From assembly GCF_006442815.1 (NCBI RefSeq), contig NZ_VFVL01000036.1:1-60421 (forward strand): a stretch of 60,421 nt of DNA. Direction: 5' to 3'. The stretch comes from Mesorhizobium sp. B2-4-3 (GTDB lineage: Bacteria > Pseudomonadota > Alphaproteobacteria > Rhizobiales > Rhizobiaceae). Position 1 is the stretch's first letter; every line of letters begins with the position of its first letter. Below the pieces are notes generated by a model. The model was not told the origin of the DNA. It did no database searches and saw nothing but the letters and a program-made list of their open reading frames with translations. Shown in pieces: positions 60,003-60,421 of this stretch. Position numbers and translations under genes: made by a program.

Positions 60003-60421
60003 TCAGCAAGACGACCGCCAGGAAGCGCCGCAGGAACCGACGTTGCCGGAATGACCGGAACCGGTGTTGTGATGGCCGGTGCCGCCACCGCCGCCCGAAC
60101 TGCCATTGCCGCCGGTGCCACCGTTGCCGCCATTCCCGGTGCCACCGTTGCCGCCATCGCCGCCATTCCCGCCGGAACCGCCATTGCCGGCGCCACCGTT
60201 GCCGCCATCGCCGCCATTCCCGCCGGAACCGCCATTGCCGGCGCCACCGTTGCCGCCATCGCCGCCATTCCCGCCGGAACCGCCATTGCCGGCGCCACCG
60301 TTGCCGCCATCGCCGCCATTCCCACCGGAACCGCCATTGCCGGCGCCACCGTTGCCGCCATCGCCGCCATTCCCGCCGGAACCGCCATTGCCGGCGCCAC
60401 CGTTGCCGCCATCGCCGCCAT
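60003..60421 (-). CDS. Glycine-rich repeat protein, 3' end (partial)
   Basis: The frame that stops at 60003-60005 on the minus strand encodes repeated GGNGGDGGNGGAGNGGS (17 residues, 51 bases). It ends in a shorter irregular tail (GGTGHHNTGSGHSGNVGSCG, then ASWRSSC). It contains no Met here because the start lies beyond the window. It is reminiscent of PGRS-like or other low-complexity surface/secreted proteins. An overlapping frame rich in Met-Ala-Val-Pro is a shadow. Confidence 0.6.
   Translation of the reverse strand, partial: GGDGGNGGAGNGGSGGNGGDGGNGGAGNGGSGGNGGDGGNGGAGNGGSGGNGGDGGNGGAGNGGSGGNGGDGGNGGAGNGGSGGNGGDGGNGGTGNGGNGGTGGNGSSGGGGGTGHHNTGSGHSGNVGSCGASWRSSC
60164..60421. repeat. 51-bp tandem repeat array
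   Basis: Units start at 60164, 60215, 60266, 60317 and 60368, with a sixth entering at 60419; each is exactly 51 bases and nearly identical. The only difference seen is one synonymous change in the 60317 unit. A shorter 33-base unit precedes at about 60131. It keeps the reading frame of the glycine-rich protein. Confidence 0.85.

Noticed and set aside
59993..60421. A frame of repeated Met-Ala-Ala-Met-Ala-Ala-Thr-Val-Ala-Pro on the minus strand
   Set aside because: It is the shadow of the glycine-rich frame; the glycine frame has a natural irregular C-terminus (HHNTGSGHSG) and normal low-complexity usage, while this one is only a repeat artefact.

Overview
The window is GC-rich chromosomal DNA from an alphaproteobacterium of the Rhizobiales, most likely Mesorhizobium or a close relative (inference). 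The support is: ABC uptake systems next to amino-acid catabolism, intergenic mosaic repeats of the kind common in Mesorhizobium, typical rhizobial small proteins (DUF982, DUF1127, DUF6894, KGG-type), and GGAAC-N18-TT promoters as used by the general-stress sigma factor EcfG/RpoE2. I found no rRNA, tRNA, CRISPR array or complete insertion sequence. A short direct repeat at the extreme left edge may be the end of a mobile element.

0-20 kb is mostly single metabolic genes: an amidase, an SLT-type lipoprotein, an MFS exporter divergent from a LysR regulator, an isochorismatase-like hydrolase, a GFA-family gene with a late frameshift, a cytosine-deaminase-like amidohydrolase, an orphan lasso-type RiPP leader, a DUF1127 protein, a sulfotransferase, an aminotransferase, a PEBP-like protein, the glutathione enzyme YghU, a catalytically dead HtrA-like protein with a LysR regulator, an SDR, and a three-gene polar amino-acid ABC importer. 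Candidate small RNAs lie near 7.1 kb and 11.7 kb.

20-37 kb holds a HigBA toxin-antitoxin module with paired operators. It is followed by a five-gene HAAT-type ABC importer and a diaminopropionate catabolic cluster: an Lrp regulator, two diaminopropionate ammonia-lyases and two M20 hydrolases. The layout suggests uptake, deacylation and deamination of an N-substituted 2,3-diaminopropionate. Next come a PAS-PAS-GGDEF-EAL protein and an azlCD exporter divergent from its own Lrp regulator.

37-56 kb is a stress island. It is packed with small proteins (KGG-like, DUF982 x3, DUF6894, DUF892 ferritin-like, SPW, small membrane proteins), an NRAMP-related transporter, a YghA-type SDR, a cold-shock protein, a Crp/Fnr regulator and a PAS-HWE kinase. 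Eight sites match the EcfG promoter pattern, and one appears to drive a structured small RNA ending at about 52,977.

56-60.4 kb contains a zinc-knuckle microprotein and a BrnTA module whose toxin is interrupted by an amber codon while antitoxin and operator stay intact. A three-gene operon then pairs an HTTM (vitamin-K-carboxylase-like) membrane enzyme with a membrane-anchored protein and a secreted protein. At the right edge is the 3' end of a glycine-rich protein built from 51-bp tandem repeats.
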